Source of the DNA: Aphrophora alni
Taxonomy: Eukaryota > Arthropoda > Insecta > Hemiptera > Aphrophoridae
Reading direction: 5' to 3'
Assembly: GCA_963513935.1 (NCBI GenBank)
Contig: OY740768.1
Location: 60,008,004-60,072,003, forward strand
DNA length: 64,000 nt
The notes below the pieces were generated by a model that saw only the letters and a list, made by a program, of their open reading frames with translations, searched no databases and was not told the DNA's origin. The position numbers and the translations under genes are program-made. This document shows, one piece after another, positions 44,124 through 56,974 of the stretch; positions within the stretch are counted from its first letter, which is position 1, and every line of letters begins with the position of its first letter.

Positions 44124-44131
44124 CTTTTATT

Positions 44132-46739
44132 TGGACTATGGCTATGCATCTAGTAAATAAATGTTAAAGATGTTGGTGCACATAAAATTACTAGTGTATC
44201 CTACTACCTCTACTTAATTTGAGAAAATCATTTCTAACATCAATTGAAGGTATATTTTTAACACCATTCCCTAAGCTTAAGGAAGATGAATTTTGCACAT
44301 AGTTAATTAATAAGTTAGTTAAAAAATCTCTCGTAACAGTTTTCTTGCATCAGGGTACCAACATTTAATGACTATCTTGAGTTTTTCTTCCATCTAAAAC
44401 TGAATTCCTGTATGATCTGAGATCAGAAGTGGATTAAAGGTGTTAACAAAACAAGGGAATACCTTTGTTCTATGTATGTAATAAAAGGGTGAAATACTTT
44501 GTCTTTCTCACACCTATCTAAATACACTTACCACCAAAGGTAATTATTTGATAAGTCATCTAATAATAATATTAGACACATGTCTAATTCTTTTACGACA
44601 TACCTTATTTTGAAATTGTAAAGTAATAACGCAGAATTCACTTTTTCAATGAATAATTTTTACATTTTATGTACAAATGACAAAATTTTAACCACTGATG
44701 GACAATATCACCTCATATCAAGATTAATGTATCATATGACACATGTACATTACGTCATGTCTTATGAGTAATTTTTATTAAAACATATTTTTCCGTAGAA
44801 TGTTGTTTGTATCATTTTGGCATATCGGGATGTTAGACAAAATGGATGAAGATCAGATGCACGATTATTAATTGAAAATATTACTTTAAAAAAGATACTT
44901 TTCAATTTTTTAGTGAAAAAGTTTATTTCTGCATTATACAATTTTTGTTAAATAATCTGTATATCAACTTTCTATATAATTACCAAACCAAATACTAATA
45001 ATTAAAACTAATCTTTTTTGCCATCTCCTCTAAAATGTTAATTATACATGAGAAAGGACAATGTATTTAATTTTATTACAGAGTTTTATTCCATGTATTT
45101 CTTATATGAGAATAAAATATATAGAAGGCTCTTTTTTGGTATATAGAATCAAACCATATCTACCGTTTTAATTTTGAAATTTTTGTAATATATTGAAGGA
45201 TGCCAATATAATTTAAATGAACCCTATGCATGCTTTACTTCTAAACTAGACCTAAGCTTAAATCTTATTTCATTGAAATTAAGGCTGTGTTGTCAAAAAT
45301 TGGTTTTTACATTTTTATAATTTAACTTGGTAGAAATAATGATTAGGCACTTTTATTCATATCAATCATAACAGTTCTACAGCAGGTCAAAGTGTGAATA
45401 CAAAATAGTACCAACGTGTAAGGCTGATATTCATCAAATTTTGTGTAGGCCTACATATTAAATATATTATGAATATATACAAAATAGATATATAATTTTT
45501 GAAGTAATTTTAAAATTTATACTTAGGAACACAATATTTAGATAAACATTTTAATTTGTATTTTTAATTGAAATTTCCTTCATTTTTATTGTCTAAACAA
45601 TACCATCTTATAGTTGATGACCAGGCAGTAGTTAATTAGTACCGTATAGCTTGTATGAAGAAAAAAACATTGCATCAGGATCTTTATACTTTTATTTTTA
45701 TTTTTACTAAAAAATTGTAAATTGTTTGAACTTAGTGAACTTTTTTTTATTTAGTGACCTACCTAAATAATATATTAATAACTTATGATATTTATTAGGT
45801 AGGCTACATAAAAATTATAAATGTGATATATAATACATAGCCTATAGGCCTATGTAGTCTGGTAAAAGGAAAGTTATATGATTGGATCCAAGTGTAAGTA
45901 CCCAAACAAAACTAATTAGAGACAAAAATGTGAATTTGTGAGTTATCACTAAAAAACAAAAACCTGCCTTGGGACTGTTATAAAATATGTAATTTCTAAA
46001 ATTAGCTCTACTTATTTCGTTCAAATTTTATTGAAATGTGTAGATTAATGACACAAACCCATGTGCAAAATCGCAAGTAAAAATATTACCATACAGAAAT
46101 AAATAACAAAAAACAACAATGAAACTAGACCACAATCATTAACAGCTTGATTTTAATGAAATGTGATTTACGCTGAGGACATGTCAATGACATGAACGAA
46201 CCAATCTTAGGCCCTTATTTAAATCTATAAATATTTTTTTAAAGATAGCGTCCATGGTTCATTTTCACCTTTTGAGTAACAACAAATGAAATGACAATTT
46301 TTGTGACGATTTAGTTTTGGGAGTGAGTGAGTACTAAAGATCACACAATATTATTTATATTCTTTGTTTTATTACTTGTTGTTTTCCTTGAGGGTATTAC
46401 TGCAAGATGAAGTAGGGCTTACCAAGGCCATACATAGGTCGAATAGTCGAGATGGTCATAAATGGCCAGATGTACGCTCTGGGCCGACATTTATTATGTT
46501 ATTATAATTATATTGGTGATTTTTGAAAACTTTTTTTTAGTATTTGTAATAATAATTCTTGTGGGCTTATAGTGCCAGCAACATTTTTTTAAAATCCTGT
46601 TGACTTACAGTCTTTATTACTAATGTTACAATATATTCTACTTGTAACTTGTACAATTTTCTCTGAGCCTACATACAAATAAATAAATATTGAGCTTGAC
46701 TTGTGAGATAATATTAGATAGAAAAAAACTTAAACACAA
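44132..46739. other. Intron 1 of the death-domain gene, unremarkable part
   Basis: AT-rich, no gene recognised. Three to four copies of the octamer TAGGCCTA fall in the wider intron. Confidence 0.5.
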
Positions 46740-47340
46740 GATCTGACAAAAATTATGTTTAGTTAATCAAACGCATTTCAACGACAAAGCCGCCATCCTC
46801 AATGATACATGAGCTACAATAAACTAGCACTGCACCAACCCCCGTATTTATACAAAACTAAAGGGCCTGGCCTAAACTTACTCTCTAATATTAAGGCGTT
46901 TACAAGTGCCTCACGTCATTGTAAATAACTTTAAGTTAACATCTAACTAATACAATATTTTAACTAATCTTATATCTAACACTACATTTTATATTTTACT
47001 TTAATATAGAATTTTGTATCAGCCCTAATTCATTATTTACAGTTATATTACGATACTTGGTAATATAAAAAGTTTCCCATTCATCTATTGTGTTTAATTT
47101 AGTAACATTTTTCAATAACACAGAGTTTTCTATTTTGAAATAATGTTTTTTCTCTAAACAATGTTTAGCCATATCTGATTTATCAGGCCTATTATATTTG
47201 AAGTGGGCAAGGAGTTCTTTTCCGACATCTTTCAATATTTATACAATAAATTCCTGTTTTATCTTGTTCTTTAATTTTATCTTTTGGATTTCCCAAAATT
47301 TTACAAAGATTATTCTCTGCTGACATCCCTACATTTCAAT
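46740..47340 (-). pseudogene. Second Penelope-like element relic (GIY-YIG region and 3' end)
   Basis: Minus-strand reading: NNLCKILGNPKDKIKEQDKT then GIYCINIE, followed by KYNRPDKSDMAKHCLEKKHY, LLKNVTKLNTIDEWETFYIT and NNELGLIQ. In the family these are ...LGNPKDK....GIY.I.C..C, then (F)KYNRP.KS..A.H......H, then a (D/E).(Y/W)E..YI.K segment. The central part with YIGQT...R..EH has been deleted. The 3' flank contains a degenerate hammerhead-like sequence (46750-46790, minus strand: TTGAGGATGGCGG.. then GAAATGC). It is a different subfamily from the pair at 11638-12541. Confidence 0.7.
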
Positions 47341-48684
47341 TGCATATTTTCTTAGTGCTCCTAAGATATATTTTTTAGGAAAAATTTATTTGAGAATAAG
47401 AAAATACTTTGCAATAAGAATTTTAAATATTTGAAAATGCATAGTTTATAAGTAGAAAGACTTTTTATGTACATCAATTATACTAAATATATATATAGGC
47501 CTATATATATAATTTTATAAGCTTACTAGACCTTCAAACATTGTGCCATTATAAATATAGTCATTCGTTTTTAACATCTCCTTTACCAATTAAGGAATGG
47601 ATATTAATCAACATTTTAACTTCCATTCATACCAGATGGGAGGTACACAATCTTGTCAAATTAGTTCTGCATTTAAAGGTTTTCAAGAAATAAAAAAGAT
47701 TTCGAAAGCTATGCAATCCTTTGTATATTGTAAATATTATACACATAGGGAAGTTTTAATGATGGTGTAGAAGAGGTGTTCAATATAATACTACATGCAT
47801 AGGGATATTTTAATGATGGTATAGAAGAAGTGTTCAGAATAAAATGAAATAATTTAGTGTGTTGATCTGAGATGTCACTCAAAACTGCACTTTGCAGCTC
47901 ATTGTTTGATCCAATTGATTTAGGAACCGGATTCAAACTTCTCTACAGCTCATTAAATTGTGTTTTCAATCATTATCTCTTAAGATAAGTTAATGCAAAT
48001 TCTATATGCGTCTAGGTCTAGCAGGTCACCAGTGTTTTTAATATTAAATTAGTATTTCCTGTTAGTTTATTGTAGTTCTTATTAAGAAACTAGTTCTGAA
48101 AACACGAAATGTAAATTTTCAAAATTTTTAATTGATATTTATCTTTGATTATTGTTGGCTTATTTTTAATAATGTATTAAAAAACTAATTTAAATTTTCA
48201 CAATTTTAAACTAATATTTTCTGTTTGTTTAAAGTATATAAACATGTAGGGCCTACTTATATTCTATAATAAGCATATAAAAAAAGTTTTGAAAATTTGG
48301 TTTTTTTTTTCATAATATTATGTAGTAGAAAAATTTGTTATATAATTTATCTCATTTAATGAAAAAAGTATTTATGTTAAAAGAGTGAGAAAAATTAAAT
48401 ATTAGTCTACACTATATAAAATATATTATATAATTATAATATATATTCAATATTAATTTTAGTTATTTTTAATTGTTGTTTTTCATAACTGTTACGTAAT
48501 AAATGTACAAAATGAACAAATAATTTAATTTGGAACAATCTGTTAATATTTTGACATATTTTGAAAAGGTGAACTTATTTACAATAGTTTTTATGAGTTT
48601 CGTATGTTGTCAGTATCAAAGTTTTGAAATGAACAGTATCTACACTTTTATACATTCTTCTTGAAAATTATTCTATTAATATTC
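47341..48684. other. Intron 1 spacer with a 2-unit tandem repeat
   Basis: A unit of about 57-60 bp (ATAGGGAAGTTTTAATGATG... then AGAAG.GTGTTCA.AATA) occurs twice at about 47744-47850 with small differences. Otherwise nothing recognised. Confidence 0.55.
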
Positions 48685-50390
48685 GTGATGTGAGATAAGA
48701 ACATAGGATTTGTTTGTTTTGTTTCTTTCCTTGTTCCACTTAACCTTCATTCTGAATGTACTTCTTAAAATTTTGATGTAAAATATATGAAATGAAATTA
48801 TATCTAGTGAAGTAATATTATAAATTAAAGATTTTATGCCTAATTTAAGATAACAAATGAAATACTCAATTTTTGAATTTTGATTTGGTACCAAAATATC
48901 AGCTGATTGGAAAAGGAATTTTATGATTGGTTGAAAGAAAGACGACGTTAGTCAAGTTGATGTCTGTAAATAACATTTGAAATAAAGGAAAGAAAAATTA
49001 TAATAGGTTTCCAAAAAATATGTATTTAAAATAAATAATGTTAAGTTTTAAGATAGAATGAGTATTGGAGTGAAATTTTGTGTTTGTAAAAATGAGAGTG
49101 CGTGTTACCAGGCAAGAATGATTTGGACAATGTCCATGGAACTTTGAGGGTGAACCCTGTGCTAGCATCGTAAGCGTGCAAGCTCAAGGTTAATTAGATA
49201 GTCGGGAGATAGAGTCCATAGTAGACGGGCTTTTTTTTTGTTTGTAGGAAAGTCTTTTTGAGAAAAATGTAATTTAGTGTTAGAGTTTAGCTATAACATT
49301 CAAAGTGAATGGACGTATTTTAGTGAGTAGTAAAAGAAATATTTGGAGGACAATGAAATTTGTATTTGAATGATTTTTTGAACAATGTGATTTAGTGTCG
49401 GAGAGTCTAGAGTTAGCGACTGAAGGAGACGGGCGTGTTTTCCCATGCAATGTGGAGGCATGTACTTTATAGTAAAAGACGGTTTTAAAGTGCTGAATGG
49501 AGTACAATGGGTGAAAAGTAAAAACGAGTAATATTGGTAAAAACAGTTGTTGTGAGTGTTGTTGAGGGGTGATTTCGAGAGGCAGACGAGTTTTCATTTG
49601 GAACATTATGCAAACAGTGGCTGAGTTGTCATCAGGAAACTAACACATCGGCGAACTAAGCCTAATTAACTCATTTTAATGAATAATTTTCTAGAAGTTG
49701 CAACTCAACATTTAAACTAAAGATTCAAGATTTTGGCATTCTTAAAAGATAAAAAATAAATAAACAAAAAAAAAGTAGGATGTTTAATTTAGTAAACTTA
49801 TAATAAATTTATGTATTTATTTAATAATGTGTTTAATAAAGAATGTTCAGTTTTAGGAAAACAAATAAGGACTTCTTATTTACCGTTAAACCACTGAAAA
49901 GTACACTTTAAAAAGAATCACGACCCTGAGAACATTTTAATTCAAGTTTTTTTTTTCTCTTTTTCAGAATTGATAAGCTTTAAGCTTACTGGCGCCCTTA
50001 GCTGAGCAAATTCTTAACTTCTTATTTATGTTAAAAAACAAATTAAATTCACAAAACACCCATATTTTATATAATTACACAAATTTTTATTAATTTCTTC
50101 ATATCTAGGCTTGTCATTGAACAAATGATTTACAATAATTTTATCTCCAACAAATTTATAGAAATTATTTCATTAGGCCTATTGTTCTTGATATGAGATA
50201 ATAAAAACATAGGATTTATTTGTTTTGTTTCCTTATTCAATCTAACTTCATATTAAACATAATTACTCAAAATTTTTAAGTGTAAATATATTATGGTTAT
50301 TATTATTATTTTTTTAAATTGAAATTATATGTAGTTATATTGTGTTATAAATTAAAGTATTCGGCTAATTTAATGTACTTAAATAAGACA
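48685..50390. repeat. Diverged direct duplication flanking a G-over-C skewed segment
   Basis: About 48660-48880 and 50165-50390 are direct, diverged copies: both read TGAGATAA..AACATAGGATTT, then TTTGTTTTGTTTC, then AAATTTT.A.GTAAA, then ATTATAAATTAAAG. Between them, 48900-49660 is conspicuously G-rich and C-poor on the plus strand and has relatively higher GC. It could be an old element with terminal direct repeats, but no coding motif was found. Confidence 0.5.
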
Positions 50391-52597
50391 AAAGTCAAAT
50401 TTATCTTGAATAAACCTACCAGTATATTATAATTACCAACTCTCTGAAGGTAGTATGCCTATTAGAATGATGTACCTCCTGTTTTGTAGCTTCCATCCTA
50501 TCTCCTCCATCTCAACTGTTCAGTCTTGTTTTGTACTTTAGCAGAGGTAGCTTATTTGTATAATGTTATTAACTACATATCCTGAGTATTTATCCATATT
50601 ATTAACACTGCAATTTAATTTGTTGAAGAATAGTTATATAAGTTACCTGAATTAGGCCTATCTAGAATTTTGCTATTCTCTGTCGAGGATATTCTTACCT
50701 CACATAGTCAAAATAATAACTATTTTGTATTTCATATCCTTGAATTGCTAAGAAGAGTTGCTCGTCAAAATAACAATTCAAATTGTATTCTAAATTTGAC
50801 ACAAATAGGTGATTCGAGCCACAGTAATAGTGAGAATAAGTCAGCCATGATATCATTCAGTAAGTGTCCCATTCAGTAGGATTGCCTAGCCAAGCAATGG
50901 GTTTGCTACTACAACGTCCTTGAACTGTGACATCAATGGTTTGCTACTACATTATCCCTGCACAATTTCATAATTGCATAGAGATATCTGTCTGAAACAA
51001 CACAACCATGTTTAAGTAGGTTTATATAGTGTTTATCAACCTTTATACTGATTGTTGTAGTAATTCATTTATTAATAATGGTAACATTTTCCCATCATGT
51101 ATTTTAGACGTAATACTGTATGTTTTTAATTTTTATTTATTAATTATTTAATGAAGCTGGAACTAAAAACAAATTGTTGTAACATACAGTGTACAGAAAT
51201 ATCTTGCACAATATGTAACACCACAGAAATAATACAATTTTATAGGATAGGCTATACAAAAAGCATTAAATTTAAAAAATATAAAAATGAAAATAATAAT
51301 AATAAAATAAAATGTTAAGTCTCTGAATGAAAAATTAATTATATAATCTGTACTATTAGAAATAGAAAGTCAACTTTCAAAGAAAGAAAGATGTTTTATG
51401 ACAAACCATCATGTTCTGTTACAAGAAATGTACCATAAATGACTCTTTAGTAATCAAAACATTGGAACAAGTTAAATATTTTTGTCATTTTAATTAAAAT
51501 CTTAATTGAAAATAGCACATTAACATAAAATTAAAGGAGAATTAATTAACATTAAACCTAAATTTTAATTATAATATACAGACTGTTCAATATAAGCTTC
51601 TTATTCTGTTGCTTCTACTATGCATTAGGAGAATCGAATCTTGGATGTTATATTAGTTGTTAGGTAGGAGGAAGGATGTATTAGCACTTTGACTTAATTA
51701 ATTACTGTACTATGCTGAAAACACACTGTCCAAGCTATGTGTAAATACAAAACCAAACATTATTTATACATTTTTCATCAAGACACCTTAAAAAAAAAAA
51801 AAAAACTTTTTGTTTAAAAATTTTATGTTCCTATTGAAAAACATGACAAAATATTAATTTAGTGTTTTTTAATGTTCACTTTTTTGTGAAGCCCTTTCCT
51901 TATTGTATTTCTTTCCTTTTATCTTTTTTCCATTATTGATATTTCCACAAAACATATTTGGTAATTATAATATATATATATATATATATATAAATTAATC
52001 ATTTGAAGTTTACACTGTATCATTAAAACAGTTGTTTGTTTACAATAACAATTTTATTGATAAGATGTTTTGTATGTAGATATTGAGCATAAATTTATAC
52101 TGCATACTTAATATTCTTTTCCACATTTTACATTCTTTTACAGCACTTACTGTACTCCTAAAATAATTTCTAAGTCATTTTAAAAACGAGAAGATGGAAA
52201 TAAAAACAAGTTGGTATTTGTACATGAATTATTTTTATAATTGACATGTAATTAATTTAACTTTTGTTTGATTCATTGTTTTTAAATTTTTATATAATTT
52301 GTATACTTTACTTAATGGTTATCAAAGTAGTGAGGGAATAGGTTAATCAGATCTTTGAATAAGACAAGGGAATAAACCTAATATAAATTGCAACTATGTT
52401 AATACTGGTCTGCAGAAACTTTTTCACTACAAGCTAGCAGTGGGACTTGACTTTTGAATAAAAGTCTTGTGCTTGACTTACTAAATGTATTTGATTTATT
52501 TCATTCATATTCACCTGGTGTTTATTGCAGTTTAACATTTTGCAATAAATTAAAAGTTGGTTCTTCTTAATATATTTTTCTTTGATTTTTTCCCTAG
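50391..52597. other. End of intron 1, nothing firmly recognised
   Basis: A 70-codon open stretch at 50670-50879 (includes VFHILELLRRVARQNNNSNC) follows a possible acceptor (CTATCTAG) but matches nothing I know. A TA tract lies at 51968-51992 and an A-run near 51788-51806. Confidence 0.4.
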
Positions 52598-52856
52598 GAA
52601 ACCACCAAGAAATCCTGAACTAGAAGCTATGCGAGATTTAATTCTAAAGGCTGAGAATGTTAATTTGGAACAAATAATTGAAAGAGTTGCAAAGGACCTC
52701 GACAATGTACATGCTTGTTTCCTTTTTATAGAAAAAAGTGGCATGAAAGTTGTTAAAACTATAAGTAAACTGCTTACAGCTACATCAGACAGTGTTATTT
52801 ATTCAAACTGGAAAGATTTGGGAGCTCAGCTTAATCTGCCAAATTCCGAATTATCG
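52598..52856 (+). CDS. Death-domain protein, exon 2
   Basis: The acceptor is TTTTTTCCCTAG (ending 52597) and the donor TCG|GTAAGA (52857). It encodes residues 6-92: KPPRNPELEAMRDLILKAEN opens a helical N-terminal part (about 10-65), followed by the start of a death domain with SNWKDLGAQLNLPNSELS (tryptophan 77). In death domains the W..LA..L......I pattern marks helices 1 to 3. The frame is open upstream into the intron but lacks an ATG. Codon use and clean splice sites mark it as host sequence among the transposons. Confidence 0.75.
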
Positions 52857-54252
52857 GTAAGAACAGTTGCTATTTCTGTTATAACATTTGTGCACTATAA
52901 ATATAGCTCATTATCTATTTCGGTAATACCAATAACCGCTCATAGGATTCATTATTGAGATTTCACTTTTCTGATGTGAATTTAGTGATATGTTTTTTAG
53001 GAATAGAGAGAAACAATAAGTAATTTTGCAAAGTATATTGGGGGTTACAAATAAAAATACAGTAATAAGAAGATAAAAGTTTTTTTTTTAATATTAAATT
53101 ATTTGAATTCCTCGAAAAGTTCAAAGAAATGTTGATATTTTGAACCTTTTTTTATTCTTTTTTTTGCAAAATAAAATATGCTTCAAAATAATGGGATCAT
53201 TTATATTTGGACTTATCTACTTTCAAAGTGCAGATAAAATAATATTAATGTAACTTAATTAAAAACTTCTCTTTCACTCTATTAAAAATTATATTATGTC
53301 CTGAAGTTAATGAATACCTATAGTTTACTTCTTTGAATGCCAGCCATTTGTCTAAAATCCTTACCATATAGTGTTACTCCATTATTTAATAATTTACAGC
53401 ATTTAATAATCATAACTTTACTGTTATTTTTTTATTTGATAAAAAATCACTAAAAAAAACAACTTTTTATAGTCACAGGCTCACCTAAAATATGAAATAA
53501 AGTAAGTAAATATTATCGTGCAATGAGAATTTATTCTAAAAATTTAACTAAGAATTTTCCACTTTGTCACAAACAAATTTAAATTAAATTGCTTTGGCAC
53601 GTACTACATAAAGTACACACTCACTAATTTTGCAAAATTTTATTTTGATAAATGAAAAATTACAATGTTAAATCACTTGTTTAGGGTTAATTTAACACTA
53701 ATAGGATTAATTATTCGGAGCATAAAAGTCATCTGTTATCGAGTTGAAACTCACTTCAAGAAATTAGCTGAAATCGTTATGTTTTTGGAGACTGTTGAAT
53801 TTAACACAGCTGTTCTATAACAAGGCTATGGTCATCCATATACAATCATTTCTAGAACTTGAATAGAGTTTAAGAAATTCAACATATCTAAGGTTCAATT
53901 TCCTATAAATCTTGTTGCCTTTTATAAAAATATAACAACTTGAAAACAGTTTTTTTTTTTTTAACTGTGTTTCTTTAATTTTATTAAACTTAGTTTTAAT
54001 TTTTTTTAAATATTAGTACTATTCAAAAGAGGTGGTCATTTTATATTTTTAATTATTTTATTTAAATATTGCTTGCTCCCTTTTGTTGGTATTTGGAAAT
54101 CCCAATGACAAAAATAAATGGTTATGTAATTTCTTTAAGACATTATATATCAATTTATGCAAATCATTAATTATTATACCTTTTACTTCTATAAAGACAA
54201 TTATATTAAAAATATAAAATGTTTGTAATTTATCCATTTTTAATTTGTTTAG
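52857..54252 (+). other. Intron 2 of the death-domain gene
   Basis: 1396 bp, GT-AG, AT-rich, with no recognisable element. Confidence 0.6.
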
Positions 54253-54421
54253 TGCATTGAATATGGACAATATAGAGTCTTTGGTCACTGTCCAGACTAT
54301 ACTGAAAATGTCTTGATTACTTTTACTCAACACAGAGACGCAACAATTGGTAAAATTTTGAAGGCGCTCTTGACAATTAATCGTTTAGATGTGGTTAGCG
54401 AAATAATAGTGGATCTTGAAG
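54253..54421 (+). CDS. Death-domain protein, exon 3
   Basis: The acceptor TTGTTTAG ends at 54252; the donor is G|GTAATA at 54422. Phase 0 in, phase 1 out. It encodes residues 93-148: CIEYGQYRVFGHCPDYTENV, then LITFTQHRDATIGKILKALL and TINRLDVVSEIIVDLE. The (A)T(V/I)G.LL.AL..I.R.DV..EI ending is the classic last two helices of a death domain as found in MyD88, IRAK/Pelle-type kinases and FADD. This points to a signalling adaptor or kinase of innate immunity or apoptosis; which one cannot be decided because no TIR, kinase or death-effector domain is visible within the window. Confidence 0.8.
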
Positions 54422-55719
54422 GTAATAATTTTTAAAAATTGGTGGGCTATTCAAAGTAATTTTCAGAATCAGTTTCTTGGAAGTTCTGAAATTAAACTAA
54501 TTCTAAAAATAAATAATTTATGTTCAGGAAGTTTTATATTAATTAAGTAACTTAAAACTCTATGGAAGTCTAAAACACCACTTTAAAGAAAACCAAATAT
54601 AGGTTCATTTACTCAAAATTGAATTATGGAATTCAAAATGTGCAAAGGCTATTCAAAATGCAAAAATGTAGTTGATTTTTCAGAGAGTTAAAAAAAAAAG
54701 AAAAAGTGTAGTATCTTGCAAAAGTCTTTTCAAAGAGATGAGTGTACTCACACGTCCCTGTTGTATGTGTATCCATCATACCTTTGATATCTATAATTTA
54801 AATGTACACTAATGTTAAATAAAGATATACATAATTATAATACTAGTCATGGAATGAACCTATGGTGTATGCAAAACAGACTTTACAAGTCTAAAAATAT
54901 ATCATTATTACAAGCATAAGTGTTGTAAATTTAATAAACTGATCACTACACCTGAACAATATAAAACCAAAAGGCATTTAAGAGCCAAGGTGTCTACCAT
55001 AGTTCCTAATATTTATATGTAAATAATTAAATTTTTACTATCAGGAATGATCAGTGATTATAATCTTATTTTCCTTTATACAACACAGAAAATATTACAA
55101 GAAAAGGTAAAAAGGATATAAAATTCTTAGAAAATTCAAAAAATAATTTTCATTACGTGTTTTTTAAAATTTTATTGTTGATCAAGCAAATTTTGTTGTT
55201 CAAAATTAATAGAAAATAGGCTACTAAATATATATTTCTGAATGGTAAAAGTCTCTTTCGTCATATGGTACACGTACATTGAATGTAAAAATGAGCTTTA
55301 CCTCTATGCCTTGATCTTCAAACAACAATGTAATTATGTTTCTGATGTATTGAAATTTAAAATGTTATTAAATAAAAATGAATTCTGTAAAGAATAATAA
55401 TTAATAATTAGTAACTCAGGTGACTTTTATCTGTGACTTGAGAGAATCGGTACTTGCATTGAACTTAGCCGGCTGGAACTATTATGTTGTGTGGGGAAAT
55501 GGTGCCAAACTTCAGGTTCTGATCTCACAACACAATGTTAAATATTTAGGAAGGGGATAACTATAAACTGAACCATCGGTCTTTATTATTTCTCACTGGA
55601 ACATAACTTCAAACTACTGCAACTGCTAAATTAATAAGCCTATTATTTATCAAAGGCTTTTTCCGATTCCACATTATTTATCTGATCTGAAACACTGTGT
55701 AATAAAACACTAGACATTT
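54422..55719 (+). other. Start of intron 3 of the death-domain gene
   Basis: No coding or repeat structure recognised before the LINE relic at 55720. Confidence 0.5.
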
Positions 55720-56950
55720 TTCTCGTTCTCGGTGGAGAGCTGATAGAACTTGTATGTTACATTTTTACTATGCTGTTGTTCGATCGTGGATTGATTTGGT
55801 TCTATAGTTTACTTATCCGCAAGATCATCATCAATTAGAAAGCTTGATTCACTTCATAATTGTGCCCTTCATATTGTTTCTGGTGCATTTCTTTCTCAAT
55901 GAAAACAGTAACTACAAATATATTAGTGGTCTGCACTCCAAACCGCAACATCTAGCATACGATGTTGTTTTAATAACCCTTTTACTGATAGATATTTATG
56001 TCATCAGAACTGTACTACCCCATTGGCATTAGAATTCTATGGATCCTCAATAATTTGAGACTTGTACTTCTTTTAATATATGAATATTCTCAATGTTTTA
56101 GTCCTCCATGGTTTATTAAAATGCCAAATTTCAATTTTTCATTGTTCAGGTAAGTACAATACTTCTGATATAATGTATCGTCAGAAGTGTAGGTATATTA
56201 GAAATGAATACCAATCTATTGGGATTATTTACACAGACGGTTCTAAACTGGACAATAAAGTTGGTTGTTCACATTACTCAACCGGTCGGACTTATATGCA
56301 AGGATTACCCTCAGCTTCAAGTATATTTATTCCTGAACTCTTTGCTATTTTTAAAGTCCTTAATACCGTTCCATCTGGTTTCTTTCACTATCTTTTGTGT
56401 TCCGATTCCAAAACTGCTTTACAGGCTCTCCAAGATATGTATTCTAAGAATTCCTTGGTTGAAAATATTCTGTATTCCATACGGGAAACACAAAAGCTGG
56501 TGAAGCAGCAATGGAAGCTACAATTCAGATCCCAGTCACACTAGTACTACGTATTATAGCATCTGGAATGGGAGAGAATGAACAAATATACAGTCCAATA
56601 AGCTGAAGGAAGTAAAAGATACCATCCATCTATGATACTCATACGTGTCAGTTGTCATGAGGCATTGGTGGTTACCAGTCTTCACATCAGTCATTCCATG
56701 ATTATTCATGGATTTCTGATAGAACACGGGAATCTACCACACTTCCCATTCTGTCATTTGTTCTAACGGTAAAGCACATCTTAATAGATTGTGTTTCATT
56801 AACAGGTGTGTATAGGACATTTGTACTCCCGAATTTGATTTATTCAATATTGGGGACATTGATCATATCCTTAATTGTCTTTTACATCCCCTGAATGTTT
56901 TTGTTAAAATTAAAAATATTTAGATTCGATTGTTGCAGTACCAGACTTTG
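55720..56950 (+). pseudogene. LINE relic: RT C-terminus, RNase H and 3' end
   Basis: On the plus strand, through frame breaks: WRADRTCMLHFYYAVVRSWI (RT end), LDSIHHCALHIVSGAF, then an open piece (56080-56544) containing GIIYTDGSKLDNKVGCSHYS (RNase H first aspartate), IPELFAIFKVLNTV (glutamate) and LLCSDSKTALQALQDMYSKN (third acidic residue). Downstream comes LTVKHILIDC, a C-terminal motif of this LINE group, and a final IFRFDCC segment. This order (RT, RNase H, then a HILxxC motif) fits arthropod I/R1/Jockey-like LINEs that carry RNase H. Internal stops make it inactive. It is not the same family as the element at 23610. Confidence 0.8.
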
Positions 56951-56974
56951 TAAGTTGCTTTGCTTTAATCATTC

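Noticed and set aside
50670..50879. 70-codon frame in intron 1
   Set aside because: Reads somewhat like protein but has no recognised motif and no clear donor; kept only as a note in the intron entry.
52557..52597. Upstream extension of the death-domain exon 2 frame as a start
   Set aside because: The frame there reads intron sequence (pyrimidine tract and acceptor) and has no ATG.
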